A stretch of DNA of 20,539 nucleotides from JAJYKN01 sp045403145 (GTDB lineage: Bacteria; Nitrospirota; UBA9217), in assembly GCA_045403145.1 (NCBI GenBank), contig JAXIPA010000036.1, forward strand, positions 1 through 20,539. The letters are read 5' to 3'. The translations under genes were made by a program, and so were the position numbers. Shown here piece after piece: positions 1 to 6,905 of the stretch (positions are counted from its first letter, which is position 1; each line of letters begins with the position of its first letter). Under the pieces are notes generated by a model. It was not told where the DNA came from and searched no databases. It saw nothing but the letters and a program-made list of their open reading frames with translations.

Positions 1-66
1 CGGTGAAACCATTGCCGTTGTGCCCGCAACCAGTGCGGCGCACGCAAAACCAAAAAACTTTTTCAT
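1..66 (-). CDS. N-terminal fragment of an exported protein (runs off window)
   Basis: Only the first 22 codons are present, starting at the ATG at 66 and running off the left edge. The peptide begins MKKFFGFACAALVAGTTAMV, a typical Sec signal peptide: two lysines, then a hydrophobic stretch rich in Ala, Gly and Val. A very strong Shine-Dalgarno (AGGAGGAG) lies about 6 bases upstream, which supports the start. The gene is preceded by a sigma-54 promoter (192-207) and by a motif shared with the nifH upstream region (313-329). Its product is therefore probably a periplasmic or outer-membrane protein made with nitrogenase, but the mature part is not visible and no function can be assigned. Confidence 0.75.
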   Translation of the reverse strand, partial: MKKFFGFACAALVAGTTAMVSP

Positions 67-98
67 AAATCTCCTCCTCATATTTTGTGTAGATATAT

Positions 99-119
99 GC
101 CCGTGACTTTATCCCGGGC
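99..119 (-). other. Short hairpin in the leader of the left-edge gene
   Basis: GCCCG (99-103) and CGGGC (115-119) can pair around an 11-base loop, about 33 bases before the start codon of the partial exported gene. It lies within the predicted sigma-54 transcript. There is no T-run, so it is not a classical terminator. No known riboswitch was recognised in this leader. Confidence 0.3.
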
Positions 120-191
120 GTTGTGTCTTGGGAATAGCCTCGGAAGTTTTTGTACAATTGTCCTGCAAGCGACTTCCTTGTGCAGATGTTT

Positions 192-207
192 TGCAAGGCA
201 TGTGCCA
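192..207 (-). promoter_or_regulatory. Sigma-54 (RpoN) promoter of the left-edge exported gene
   Basis: On the minus strand the sequence is TGGCACATGCCTTGCA, matching the sigma-54 consensus TGGCAC-N5-TTGCA with GG and GC exactly 10 bases apart. Transcription would start near 181, giving a leader of about 115 bases before the ATG at 66. The match is as good as that of the nifH promoter in this window. Confidence 0.8.
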
Positions 208-312
208 CAGTTGGAGGCGTTCCATAATTCATGAAATACCATGATTTAATGAGGTTTTATTAGGAAGTGAGATTCAGACAAAAAGCCATGTGATGATTTC
301 GCGGCGATACGT

Positions 313-329
313 TTTTAGGCATGTGCTGA
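313..329. promoter_or_regulatory. Candidate enhancer site (copy 1) for the left-edge sigma-54 promoter
   Basis: TTTTAGGCATGTGCTGA on the plus strand matches 14 of 17 bases of the sequence at 16369-16385, upstream of nifH. In both places the motif lies about 115 bases upstream of the -24 GG of a sigma-54 promoter (114 versus 115), with no obvious similarity between. This is where a sigma-54 activator would be expected to bind. It is not the classical NifA site TGT-N10-ACA. It lies just beyond the modC stop codon. Confidence 0.55.
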
Positions 330-350
330 AAAGAGAGGCACTAGTTGCAT

Positions 351-1088
351 TCAAGCGACGACCGGCAAGGCATAATTTCCCTCGGTCGCCACCAGGCGCC
401 CGACCGCCGGAGTTGCGGGGCGCGCGAAGACGTCGGAGGCCTCTCCCGCCTGGAGCACGGCGCCGTTGCAATATACGATGATCCGGTCGGCGATCGCCCG
501 GGCCTCGCTGATATCGTGGGTCACCAGAACAACGGGGATGGGAAATTCCCGGTGGATTTCCTTCAGGAAACGCTGCATGTCCCTGCGCAGCGGATTATCG
601 AGCGCGGAAAACGGTTCATCCAGGAGAAGCGCCGCCGGTTTCCGTATAAGAGCGCGGGCGAGCGCCACCCGCTGCTTCTGGCCCCCGGATATATCCGGGG
701 GGAGCTTGTCTTCAAGCCCCGAGAGTCGGAACAGCCCGATCATTTCCTCCATACGATCCCATCGTTCGTCCCTGTCCATGCCGTGGGCGCCGTACAGGAT
801 ATTGTTTCTCACCGTCATGTGGGGAAAGAGCGCGAGGTCCTGGAATACGTAACCGAACGAACGCGCCTGAGGGGGAAGATCGACTCCGGATGAGCTGTCG
901 AAGAGGGGCCTGCCGTTCAATCGCACGGAGCCGCGGTCCGGCCTCATGAGCCCCGCTATCATCCTGAGGGTCAGGGACTTGCCCGCGCCGGAGTACCCGA
1001 AGAGCACGGCCAGCTCGTTCCCGATCTCCCAATCCGCGTTGAGCGTAAAACCGTTCACGGACTTTTGTATATTTATCGCCAGCCCCAT
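351..1088 (-). CDS. modC: Molybdate ABC transporter ATP-binding protein ModC (short form)
   Basis: The 245-residue ATPase energises molybdate import with ModB and ModA. Visible motifs are Walker A GYSGAGKS (residues 31-38), a Q-loop (YVFQD), signature ISGGQKQR, Walker B LLLDEPFSALD and the H-loop VTHD. The protein stops soon after the nucleotide-binding domain. Classical ModC (E. coli, about 350 residues) continues into a molybdate-binding TOBE/Mop domain, which is absent here, so feedback regulation by oxyanion is probably lacking or done elsewhere. The ATG lies one base after the modB stop, so the two are translationally coupled. A related oxyanion (tungstate, sulfate) cannot be fully excluded, but the nif context favours molybdate. 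Confidence 0.9.
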   Translation of the reverse strand: MGLAINIQKSVNGFTLNADWEIGNELAVLFGYSGAGKSLTLRMIAGLMRPDRGSVRLNGRPLFDSSSGVDLPPQARSFGYVFQDLALFPHMTVRNNILYGAHGMDRDERWDRMEEMIGLFRLSGLEDKLPPDISGGQKQRVALARALIRKPAALLLDEPFSALDNPLRRDMQRFLKEIHREFPIPVVLVTHDISEARAIADRIIVYCNGAVLQAGEASDVFARPATPAVGRLVATEGNYALPVVA

Positions 1089-1089
1089 G

Positions 1090-1755
1090 TCAGAACACCC
1101 GCCTGCTGAATTTGTTCGCCACGTACAGGAATATGCCGGAAATCAGGGTGAACACAAGGACCATGACGTCCGCCTGCGGCCGGTCGCCGCTGCTCGCCGC
1201 GGAATAGATGGCCAGCGGCATGGTGGCCGTCTTCCCGGGGATGTTTCCCGCCACCATGAGCGTTGCTCCGAACTCGCCCATGGCCCGGGCAAAGGAAAGC
1301 ACGGCCCCGGCAATGATGCCTCGTCTGGCCAAAGGGAAAACGATCTTCCATGCCGTCCTGAGCTCCGAATGGCCGAGGGTGTACGAGGCGCTGATCAGGT
1401 TTCTGTCCACGGACTCGATGGCGGCGCGCGTGGTCTTGATCATGAGCGGGAGGGCAACGATGAAGGAAGCGAGCACGGCCGCGTACCAGGTAAACATGAT
1501 GCTCCACCCCGTAAGGGCATACAACCTGCTCCCGATGAGGCCGTTCCTCCCGAAGAGGACGATGAGATAGTAGCCGGTGACGGTCGGCGGCAGGACCAGG
1601 GGAAGGGTGAACAGCATATCGAGCGCTTCCCTGCCCGCGAACTCCCTCCGAGCGAGGACGTAGGCGACGCCGGTCCCGAGGAGCACGACGAACACCGTGG
1701 CGCAGAGGGCGACCTGTAAGGAAAGGCTTAACGGCGTCAGAATAATGCTGTCCAT
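1090..1755 (-). CDS. modB: Molybdate ABC transporter permease ModB
   Basis: This 221-residue integral membrane permease has about five or six hydrophobic segments. Near the C-terminal half it has the EAA-type cytoplasmic loop of ABC permeases and the ARAMGEFGATLMVAG segment typical of ModB/CysT. The ATG at 1755 is preferred over the in-frame GTG at 1758 because GGAGG sits at the right distance upstream. It forms the transmembrane channel that takes molybdate from ModA and is driven by ModC, which follows with one base between stop and start. A 194-bp repeat element separates it from modA, but gene order modA-modB-modC is kept on one strand. Confidence 0.92.
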   Translation of the reverse strand: MDSIILTPLSLSLQVALCATVFVVLLGTGVAYVLARREFAGREALDMLFTLPLVLPPTVTGYYLIVLFGRNGLIGSRLYALTGWSIMFTWYAAVLASFIVALPLMIKTTRAAIESVDRNLISASYTLGHSELRTAWKIVFPLARRGIIAGAVLSFARAMGEFGATLMVAGNIPGKTATMPLAIYSAASSGDRPQADVMVLVFTLISGIFLYVANKFSRRVF

Positions 1756-1797
1756 CACATCCTCCCTTCTGACGAAGGCGTAGCGTCAAAATTGTTC

Positions 1798-1991
1798 ACC
1801 GCAGAGGACGCAGAGAAAATCCTGGAAAATAGATCATGTGGCAAGCGTTCCGCGCCACCCTCCCTCTCTCCGCCCTCTCGTGCGCTTCTTCATCTTCAGT
1901 TCCATGTCTCGTTTATGCCGCTTTGCCTATGGTTTCTCTTTGCTTCTGTGCTTTTCTTTCTTTTACTGCTTTTCTCTGCGTCCTCTGCGGT
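1798..1991. repeat. Dispersed element with 22-bp perfect terminal inverted repeats between modA and modB
   Basis: ACCGCAGAGGACGCAGAGAA (start of the left end, 1798-1819) is repeated in perfect inverted orientation at 1970-1991. The interior is pyrimidine-rich on the plus strand and unlike the flanking GC-rich genes. Small reading frames across it look like chance products of the repeat. It resembles the widespread class of CAGAGGA/CAGAGAA-type bacterial repeats. It fills the 288-base gap between modA and modB and carries no transposase. Confidence 0.75.
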
Positions 1992-2043
1992 AAAAACTCA
2001 TAGATTTTCATAAAGCTTTTGACTGTATCGATAACGGCCTGCG

Positions 2044-2817
2044 TCAGGGACTGACGGGGCTGAATCCGTGCCGGAGAAGGACCTTCCTTCCCTCGCCCGA
2101 ACGGACAAGGCTGATGAAGTCCCCGGCCGCCTTCCCGTTCCATGAGCCTTTTACCGCGGCGATGGGATACAGCACCGGCCCGTGGCTGCCTGCGGGCGCT
2201 TTCGCGGCGATTGCAACGTCCCGGGGATTGACTTGTGCGTCGGTCACATAGACGATGCCCGCATCAACTTCTCCCCGCGCCACATACTCAAGAATCTGGC
2301 GCACATTCTCCGTATACACGAGTTTTTCCCTGATCCTGTCCGCGATGGCGAAATGCCGCAGGACCTCGTCCGCATACCTGCCTATCGGCGTGGTCTTCGG
2401 GTTCCCCACGGCGATCCTCCTGATCCCCGGCTGTTCAAGGTCCTTGAACGATGATATCCGGTTTTTCCCTCCAACAGAGACGATCAGCACAACCTCGTTC
2501 GCCGCGAAATTCGCCCTCGTATCTTTTACGATCAAGCCATCCTGTTCAAGGCTGTCCATGTCCTTCGCGGCTGCCGACGCGAATACATCCACCGGAGCGC
2601 CGCCCCTGATCTGCTGCGCAAGGTCCCCGGACGCCCCGAAGTTGAAGATGACCCGGGAGCCCTGGTGCCGGGCCTGGAACAGCTTTCCGACTTCCTCAAA
2701 GGCGTTCTTCAGGCTTATGGCCGCGGACACGGTAATTTCCTGCGCCGGTTCCGCAAAACTTGTTGATGCGGCGGCAAGCATCAGCAGCGCAAGCGCCGCG
2801 GTTTTCAGCATTTTCAT
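2044..2817 (-). CDS. modA: Periplasmic molybdate-binding protein ModA
   Basis: The 257-residue protein starts at the ATG at 2817, where a clear Sec signal peptide begins (MKMLKTAALALLMLAAASTS, then FAEP). A longer frame to 2898 would place a non-signal sequence in front, so it was rejected. The mature part has ModA-type blocks: ITVSAAISLKNAF near the N-terminus (oxyanion-binding loop with Ser), FGASGDLAQQI, GGAPVDVFASA, and late GIVYVTDA with a Tyr typical of ModA. It captures molybdate in the periplasm for ModBC, supplying Mo for FeMo-cofactor. It lies 25 bases after a small membrane-protein gene, in the nifB-led block. Confidence 0.93.
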   Translation of the reverse strand: MKMLKTAALALLMLAAASTSFAEPAQEITVSAAISLKNAFEEVGKLFQARHQGSRVIFNFGASGDLAQQIRGGAPVDVFASAAAKDMDSLEQDGLIVKDTRANFAANEVVLIVSVGGKNRISSFKDLEQPGIRRIAVGNPKTTPIGRYADEVLRHFAIADRIREKLVYTENVRQILEYVARGEVDAGIVYVTDAQVNPRDVAIAAKAPAGSHGPVLYPIAAVKGSWNGKAAGDFISLVRSGEGRKVLLRHGFSPVSP

Positions 2818-2842
2818 TGTCTTTCTTCCCCTTTTCAGTCCC

Positions 2843-3007
2843 TTATTGGACTGTCCGACCAATATACAGGCCGAAAATAAGCGCACTCCAGGCAACAAGC
2901 GTCACCAGGGTCGCGGCCTTGCCCTTCTCGGCAACGCCCTTATTCGCGACCATGAATGAGATGATAAACGTCACGATCGCGAAGATAAGCACTCCGGTTA
3001 CCAGCAT
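2843..3007 (-). CDS. Small two-helix membrane protein of unknown function
   Basis: This 54-residue reading frame starts with ATG at 3007 behind a strong GGGAGGTGA Shine-Dalgarno and ends TAA at 2843. Residues 2-20 (LVTGVLIFAIVTFIISFMV) and about 33-49 (an Ala/Leu/Val-rich stretch ending in FGLYIG) form two hydrophobic helices joined by a basic loop (ANKGVAEKGKAA). It sits 29 bases after the hesA-like stop and 25 bases before modA, on the same strand, so it is almost certainly co-transcribed with nifB, hesA and modABC. I do not recognise the family. Its position suggests a role with molybdate import or with membrane-linked nitrogen fixation, which is inference only. Confidence 0.7.
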   Translation of the reverse strand: MLVTGVLIFAIVTFIISFMVANKGVAEKGKAATLVTLVAWSALIFGLYIGRTVQ

Positions 3008-3036
3008 GATTCACCTCCCAGCATTTCATCCCCTGC

Positions 3037-3783
3037 TCAGGCCTTGCACACCTCGCACTGTTCGTTCCGGGGTATCTTTACCTTCCTGAAATCCATGTCC
3101 ATCGTGCTGAACACAAGCATCTCCGAAAAAAGCGGTTTACCATAACCGGTGAGCAGTTTGATCGCCTCCACGGCCATCATGCATCCGAGCATCCCGGAAA
3201 CCGCGCCGAGGACCGGAAAGCCCAGTTCCTGCCATGACGGATCGTCCTCGGGGTACACGCAATGGACGCACGATGCGACTTTCGGGATGACGTTGAAAAT
3301 ATATCCATCCATTCCGTTCATCGCCGCCTCTACCATGGGGATGCATTTCCCGATGCAGGCCTTGTTCAAAATCCTTCGTTCTTCAAAATTCGGCCTCGCG
3401 GACAATGCGATCTGCGAACTTCGGAGCAGGGCCTCCGCGTTTTGTTCCGTAATGCGCTCATCATGGATTTCAATATCGACCCCGGGGTTTAACTCCCTGA
3501 TCGTCTTCCTGGCCTGCTCCACCCTGCTCTTTCCGATCCGGCTGTTCTTCATCAGGATCTGCCTGTTCATGTTCGAAAGCGTCAGGCTGCCCGCATGCAC
3601 CAGCACCAGCCGCCCAATCCCTGCGGCCGCGAGATAGAGCGCCGCGGTACCGCCCAGACCGCCCACGCCGGCGACCAGGGCCGTGGAATTCCCGAGCCAC
3701 TTCTGGTGGTCCGTCGTGAAACCCCGGAGCATCAATTGGCGGCGATACCGTTCCAGGTCGGTACGAATGGCGTGTTCTTTCAT
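3037..3783 (-). CDS. hesA: HesA/MoeB/ThiF-family (E1-like) protein of the nif block
   Basis: The 248-residue protein has an E1-like fold: RYRRQ near residues 12-16 (arginine finger region), Rossmann glycine motif GVGGLGG (39-45), SNMNRQ (70-75), and two CxxC pairs (C172/C175 and C243/C246) that should bind structural zinc. Relatives adenylate the C-terminus of small sulfur carriers; HesA genes are common in nif clusters, where they are linked to sulfur or molybdenum supply. Two conserved acidic motifs are altered: the usual DxD before SNLxRQ reads HAG, and the usual DxxDN reads SARPN (128-132). The activity may therefore differ from MoeB/ThiF. The start is 5 bases after the nifB stop, indicating coupling. 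Confidence 0.82.
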   Translation of the reverse strand: MKEHAIRTDLERYRRQLMLRGFTTDHQKWLGNSTALVAGVGGLGGTAALYLAAAGIGRLVLVHAGSLTLSNMNRQILMKNSRIGKSRVEQARKTIRELNPGVDIEIHDERITEQNAEALLRSSQIALSARPNFEERRILNKACIGKCIPMVEAAMNGMDGYIFNVIPKVASCVHCVYPEDDPSWQELGFPVLGAVSGMLGCMMAVEAIKLLTGYGKPLFSEMLVFSTMDMDFRKVKIPRNEQCEVCKA

Positions 3784-3788
3784 GATCG

Positions 3789-4676
3789 TTACACCACCTC
3801 GCTATACTCCTCGCCGATCCGTGCATGCAGGACCTCGAGCTCCATGTCCTTGTCCTCGCCCAGGATGCCGCAGGCGTCGGCCCTGCACTGCTTGCAGTGC
3901 GTCATCTGCGGGATGAAGGGCCGGCACCGTTCGCGCATTACGCCGATTTCCTTGTGCGACGGCCGTACAAGATGCGCGAACTCCGCCTGCGGGATGAGCG
4001 GCAGGATGTTCATGATGTCCGCTCCGAGAGCGCCGGCCCGTTCGGCGATAAGGGGTATCTCCCCGTCATTCACGCCGGGGATGAAAACGGTATTGACCTT
4101 CACGATGAGCCCCGCCTCGATCGCGCTCTCAAGCCCTCTCCACTGGTTCGCAAGGAGGAGTATTGCGGCCTCTCTCCCCTCGTATCGCCGTCCATGGTAA
4201 ATGACCCAGGAATAGATCTTTTCTGCGGTCTCGGGAGTGACGGCGTTTATCGTGACGGTCAGGCTGCGCACGCCCGATGCCCGGAGCTGCTCCAAACGGT
4301 CCGGCAGAAGCAGGCCGTTCGTAGAGAGGCACAGGGTGAGATCGGGGTATTCCCAGTTTATTTTTTTGAGCGTGGCGTATGTCGGGGCATTGACGAGCGG
4401 ATCTCCCGGGCCGGCGATGCCGACGACGCTCAACCGGTCGCTCCGCTCGATGAGCGCCCTCGTGCGGTCTACTGCTTCGTCCGGGGTCAGGACCCGGCTC
4501 GTGATTCCCGGCCTGGACTCGTTCGCGCAGTCGAATTTTCTGATGCAGTAGCGGCACTGGATATTGCAGGCCGGAGCGACAGGCAGATGCACCCTGCCGA
4601 ATTTATGATGCGCCTCCTCGGAAAAACAGGGGTGCGCCTTCATGAGCTCCTTAGAAACACGTCCGGTCTTATTCAT
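3789..4676 (-). CDS. nifB: FeMo-cofactor biosynthesis radical SAM protein NifB
   Basis: This 295-residue enzyme makes NifB-co, the 8Fe-9S-carbide core of FeMo-co, from two 4Fe-4S clusters and SAM. Seen directly: HPCFSEEAHHKFGR (15-28), radical SAM CxxxCxxC at C37/C41/C44 (CNIQCRYC), DCANESRPG with C50, GIAGPGDPL (87-94), LSTNGLLLP, and C-terminal HCKQCRADACG for the extra clusters. It lacks the NifX-like C-terminal domain found in some NifB proteins. The ATG at 4676 has an ideal AAGGAGG 6 bases upstream. The longer frame to 4757 would start upstream of the predicted sigma-54 transcription start, so it was rejected. It heads the nifB-hesA-modABC block. Confidence 0.95.
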   Translation of the reverse strand: MNKTGRVSKELMKAHPCFSEEAHHKFGRVHLPVAPACNIQCRYCIRKFDCANESRPGITSRVLTPDEAVDRTRALIERSDRLSVVGIAGPGDPLVNAPTYATLKKINWEYPDLTLCLSTNGLLLPDRLEQLRASGVRSLTVTINAVTPETAEKIYSWVIYHGRRYEGREAAILLLANQWRGLESAIEAGLIVKVNTVFIPGVNDGEIPLIAERAGALGADIMNILPLIPQAEFAHLVRPSHKEIGVMRERCRPFIPQMTHCKQCRADACGILGEDKDMELEVLHARIGEEYSEVV

Positions 4677-4720
4677 ATTATCCTCCTTGCGCTTATCCGA
4701 TATTTCTACTAAGAGGAATA

Positions 4721-4735
4721 GCAATATCATTGCCA
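4721..4735 (-). promoter_or_regulatory. Sigma-54 promoter of nifB
   Basis: The minus strand reads TGGCAATGATATTGC, one base off the TGGCAC-N5-TTGC consensus, with GG and GC 10 bases apart. Transcription would start near 4709, about 33 bases before the nifB ATG at 4676. This supports NifA/RpoN-type control of the nifB-hesA-mod block. The motif shared by the other two sigma-54 promoters was not found at the matching distance here. The rest of the 343-base gap to the divergent gene (4677-5019) shows no credible coding region. Confidence 0.7.
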
Positions 4736-4924
4736 GTTCAACGAGCCGGAGAATCAAGGAGTTACAGGAAGAGGGAGATAGGGGGCTGCCTTATGATGAA
4801 GCAACTGATGATTTATGCGCCGTACGAGGGGTCCGGTAGAACTGTACATTCCGAAGGATAGCGCTTCGGCTATGCCCTGAAAACGTCCGTGGACCGGCGA
4901 AGAGGATGGGCGCCGGATGAACAC

Positions 4925-4954
4925 TTGACAGCCAACAGGACCCGGTGATATTTT
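4925..4954 (+). promoter_or_regulatory. Sigma-70-type promoter of the NmrA-like gene
   Basis: TTGACA at 4925-4930 and TATTTT at 4949-4954 are 18 bases apart. A GATATT two bases earlier is an alternative -10. The leader to the ATG at 5020 would be about 60 bases and includes two small palindromes. Confidence 0.5.
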
Positions 4955-4967
4955 TAAAGAGAGGACA

Positions 4968-5004
4968 GTAAAAGCCCTCTTTTACCGTACGACGGTAGTC
5001 GTAC
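4968..5004. promoter_or_regulatory. Two tandem perfect palindromes in the NmrA-like gene leader
   Basis: GTAAAAG/CTTTTAC (4968-4974 and 4979-4985, 4-base spacer) is followed directly by GTACGAC/GTCGTAC (4987-4993 and 4998-5004, spacer GGTA). They lie just downstream of the predicted -10 and end shortly before the Shine-Dalgarno AGGAGG. They could be operators for a dimeric repressor or RNA hairpins. No matching regulator gene is in the window. Confidence 0.45.
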
Positions 5005-5019
5005 AAAAGGAGGAGAAGA

Positions 5020-5919
5020 ATGTTTACCATACTGGGAGCGACAGGCAATGTCGGCAGTAAAATTGTCGACATCCTGGTCAAAAAAGGCGACAAGGTGCGA
5101 ATGGTCGCGTTAAACGCGGACCAGCTCCGGCCGTTCGTAAGCAAGAACGCACAGGCATTCGCCGGTGACGTCCTGAATACCGAGTTCCTCACCAAAGCCT
5201 TCGAGGGCTCCGACGCCGTATTCACCATGATTCCCACGAACCTCCATGCCCCGAACTACGTCGGTTATGCCACCAAGATGAGTGACAGCATCGCAACCGC
5301 CCTGAAGGCGGCCAGGGTGAAGTACGTGGTGAACCTTTCGAGCGTCGGCGCCGAGCTCGCGGAAGGCAACGGGCCGATCGCGGGCCTGCATTACCTCGAA
5401 GAGTGCCTGAACAGGGTCGAGGGACTGAACGTCGTGCATCTCCGCACAGGGCCCTTCATGGAACACCTGCTCGCGAACATCAATACGATCAAATCCAGGG
5501 GCGTCTGCAGCAGCGCTTACCGGGGCGACCTCAAATTCCCCCTAATCGCCACCAGGGACGTCGCGGCGTTCGCGGCCGACCGGCTCGTGAACTGCGATTT
5601 CAGCGGCTCATCGGTCCGGTATCTGCTCGGCCAGCGGGACATCAGCATGACCGAGTGCACCGGGACCATCGGCGGAAAGATCAACAAGCCCAATCTGATC
5701 TACGTCATGTCCACCTATGACGAGGCCGAAATGCGGCTCAGGTCCATCGGAATGTCGTCCGATCTGAGCAGGCTCTACACCGAGCTGTGCAAGGCCTGTA
5801 ACAACGGCCGCATCTACGGCTCCGTGAGCCGCACGCCGGAGAACACCACGACCACGTCGTTCGAGCAGTTCTGCGACGAGGTCTTCGTACCGGCGTACAG
5901 GGAGGTGAAGGCGGCATAG
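5020..5919 (+). CDS. NmrA-like NAD(P)-binding protein (atypical short-chain dehydrogenase)
   Basis: The 299-residue protein opens with a nucleotide-binding motif ILGATGNVGSKIV (GxxGxxG, residues 4-16) and has the NmrA-family layout: DVLNTEFLTKAFEGSDAVF, then YVVNLSSVGAE and a substrate region beginning HLRTGPFMEHLL. Relatives include NAD(P)H-dependent quinone or aldehyde reductases and redox-sensing NmrA proteins. The substrate cannot be told from sequence. The ATG is preceded by AAGGAGGAG. It is transcribed away from nifB under its own sigma-70-like promoter and ends in a strong terminator, so it is probably an independent gene located between the two nif transcription units and not part of the sigma-54 regulon. 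Confidence 0.8.
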   Translation: MFTILGATGNVGSKIVDILVKKGDKVRMVALNADQLRPFVSKNAQAFAGDVLNTEFLTKAFEGSDAVFTMIPTNLHAPNYVGYATKMSDSIATALKAARVKYVVNLSSVGAELAEGNGPIAGLHYLEECLNRVEGLNVVHLRTGPFMEHLLANINTIKSRGVCSSAYRGDLKFPLIATRDVAAFAADRLVNCDFSGSSVRYLLGQRDISMTECTGTIGGKINKPNLIYVMSTYDEAEMRLRSIGMSSDLSRLYTELCKACNNGRIYGSVSRTPENTTTTSFEQFCDEVFVPAYREVKAA

Positions 5920-5942
5920 CAAAGGGAGGAGTTGTGTTTTAT

Positions 5943-5978
5943 GCCCGCATGAGTGCTTTATCAATGCGGGCTTTTTTT
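5943..5978 (+). terminator. Rho-independent terminator of the NmrA-like gene
   Basis: GCCCGCAT (5943-5950) pairs perfectly with ATGCGGGC (5964-5971) around a 13-base loop and is followed by seven T residues. There is no T-run on the other strand, so it acts only on plus-strand transcription, protecting the convergent hydrolase gene. Confidence 0.9.
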
Positions 5979-6002
5979 GGCATATCACTTCCTTTCGCCG
6001 AA

Positions 6003-6791
6003 TTACATCTCCCCCGCCTTCTTCACCGCCTCCACGAACTCACCCGGCCTTTCCACCTGCGGCATGTGGCCCGCGCCATTGATGGCCACGAAATCCGCGT
6101 TGCCGAGCCACTTCTGGAGGATCCCCGCCTGCTTCATCGTCGCGAGCCTGTCCCCTGTTCCCCAGATGATGGTCGCGGGGACTTTGGGCGGGGTCTGCGG
6201 CTTTGTCTGTTTCATGAAAGTATCAAAGACTATCCGGGAGTGTTTCTCTTCGTTTTGATGTATGCGGTCGAGGAATCTCTGGGGCAGTTTGGACGGGTCC
6301 GGGAATGCCTTTGCGAGCGCTTTGTCCGAATAGGCAATGTTTCGCATGATGCGACGGAAGCGTTTTTCCATGGCAGGTATGCTGATAATTTTTCTCATGA
6401 CACCAGGCAGAAAAGGCACGTACGCGCCGTTCGCCAGCACGAGGTGGCGGGTTCGTTCGGGATAGGACGAGGCGAATTCGATGGCTACAGCCGCGCCAAA
6501 GGAGTTGCCCACCACGATGGCCCGGTCGGCCTTCCGGGCATTGAGCAAGTCCTTCAGGACGCGGGTGTTGACTGCAAGCGTTGGTTCGTCCAACGGGTCT
6601 GATGCGCCGAAGCCCGGCATATCAGGGGCGATGACGGTAAAGGACCGGGAGAGCTCGTTCCACACCGGCGCCCAGCTCATCTCAGCGTCGCCCCAGGCAG
6701 AGTGGAGCAAAAGGAGAGCCGGCCCCGTGCCGCCGGTCCAGACGTGGACCCGCTTTCCGGAGATCATGAGGTCTGTCGGCTGTGGATTCAT
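6003..6791 (-). CDS. Alpha/beta-fold hydrolase
   Basis: The 262-residue protein has the full catalytic triad of the family: nucleophile Ser97 in GNSFGA, Asp214 in IIWGTGDRL, and His242 in NGAGHMPQVERP; LLLLHSAWG (27-34) provides the oxyanion turn. No signal peptide is seen, so it is cytoplasmic. The ATG at 6791 has GAGGA upstream; the longer frame to 6851 lacks a ribosome site. Substrate unknown: esterase, C-C hydrolase or lactonase are all possible. It follows the GNAT gene by 114 bases on the same strand and converges on the NmrA-like gene. Its link to nitrogen fixation is positional only. Confidence 0.85.
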   Translation of the reverse strand: MNPQPTDLMISGKRVHVWTGGTGPALLLLHSAWGDAEMSWAPVWNELSRSFTVIAPDMPGFGASDPLDEPTLAVNTRVLKDLLNARKADRAIVVGNSFGAAVAIEFASSYPERTRHLVLANGAYVPFLPGVMRKIISIPAMEKRFRRIMRNIAYSDKALAKAFPDPSKLPQRFLDRIHQNEEKHSRIVFDTFMKQTKPQTPPKVPATIIWGTGDRLATMKQAGILQKWLGNADFVAINGAGHMPQVERPGEFVEAVKKAGEM

Positions 6792-6905
6792 GGTATCGTT
6801 CCTCAAAGAGGCGTCTAATCCGACGATACTATAAAATCGGAAGAATGGCAAGGGTATCGAAGGGATTTCTCACGTGCGGAGTGCGGGCAGGATCACGGAA
6901 AAAGC

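Noticed and set aside
334..350. Possible additional sigma-54 promoter GGCACTAGTTGCA on the plus strand
   Set aside because: GG and GC are only 8 bases apart instead of 10, and no plus-strand gene follows.
345..893. Plus-strand frames opposite modC and modB
   Set aside because: They overlap genes with complete ABC transporter motifs on the other strand and have no recognisable domain.
1792..2013. 73-residue reading frame on the plus strand between modA and modB
   Set aside because: It lies across the inverted-repeat element, has no ribosome site and its composition reflects the pyrimidine-rich repeat.
4838..4860. A third copy of the candidate enhancer upstream of nifB
   Set aside because: At the expected distance only a few bases match TTTTAGGCAYGTGMTSA, no better than chance.
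4791..5237. 148-codon minus-strand frame between nifB and the NmrA-like gene
   Set aside because: It overlaps the start of the NmrA-like gene, covers its promoter, and has no recognisable domain.
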